This document shows, one piece after another, positions 6,309 to 6,374 of a DNA stretch of 6,374 bases. The notes beneath the pieces are model-generated. The model did not search any database. It was given only the letters and a program-made list of their open reading frames with translations, and was not told where the DNA came from. This DNA comes from Lachnospiraceae bacterium. GTDB lineage: Bacteria > Bacillota_A > Clostridia > Lachnospirales > Lachnospiraceae. The translations under genes were made by a program, and so were the position numbers. Every line of letters starts with the position of its first letter. Position 1 is the first letter of the stretch. The DNA is taken from the NCBI GenBank assembly GCA_024689605.1, contig JAILDD010000123.1, positions 1 to 6,374 on the forward strand. The letters are read 5' to 3'.

Positions 6309-6374
6309 ATGAGCATGCTTGAAGTAAGAGATCTGCATACCTCCTTCTTTACGGATGCCGGTGAGGTAAAAGCC
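6309..6374 (+). CDS. oppD: Peptide ABC transporter ATP-binding protein, OppD/DppD type, N-terminal start, cut by the window edge
   Basis: Only the first 22 codons are present, reading MSMLEVRDLHTSFFTDAGEV and then KA. The L-E-V-R-D-L-H-T-S-F-x-T-x-x-G-x-V-K-A pattern is the typical start of OppD/DppD ATPases, the first beta strands of the nucleotide-binding domain. The Walker A motif would lie just past the right edge, so ATPase motifs cannot be confirmed. It follows oppC by 14 bases in the same strand and order (B, C, D) as peptide importer operons. The start at 6309 is supported by the AAGGAGGA site; an in-frame ATG two codons later (6315) is a less likely alternative. Confidence 0.88.
   Translation, partial: MSMLEVRDLHTSFFTDAGEVKA

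Noticed and set aside
1..6374. CRISPR array, insertion sequence, tRNA or rRNA gene
   Set aside because: No spaced direct repeats, transposase frames, terminal inverted repeats or tRNA-like cloverleaf sequences were recognised by eye on either strand.

Overview
The window looks like ordinary chromosome from a low-to-moderate-GC Clostridia member. Lachnospiraceae (Butyrivibrio/Roseburia relatives) is the best guess. This rests on the style of the GlnRS, the DUF2225 protein that follows it, the AAGGAGG-type ribosome binding sites and AT-rich intergenic DNA. It is recognition from memory, not a database result.

Left part (1-3140): a truncated minus-strand gene for an SPFH/band-7 (HflC/HflK-like) membrane protein diverges from glnS. 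The plus-strand glnS (479-2179) is followed after 39 bases by a DUF2225 zinc-ribbon protein (2219-3103). These two genes probably form one transcript, which ends at a strong hairpin at 3110-3137. That hairpin has an A-run on one side and a T-run on the other, so it can also end the convergent gene to its right.

Middle (3141-3659): a minus-strand gene encodes a 96-residue single-pass membrane protein with a very acidic tail, containing five tandem 9-base [L/F]DD repeats. An AT-rich divergent control region follows.

Right part (3660-6374): a TetR-family regulator is followed by oppB, oppC and the first 22 codons of oppD, all on the plus strand with gaps of only 14 to 17 bases. This is the start of an oligopeptide/dipeptide ABC importer operon led by its probable regulator. 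The second ATPase and the substrate-binding protein would lie beyond the right edge if the operon is complete.

Two starts need care. DUF2225 and the TetR gene both have in-frame upstream TTG codons, but the ATG codons at 2219 and 3660 fit the protein families and ribosome binding sites better.

I found no convincing new multi-gene system. The least explained items are the acidic repeat membrane protein, the DUF2225 protein paired with glnS, and the variant KMSKS loop of GlnRS.
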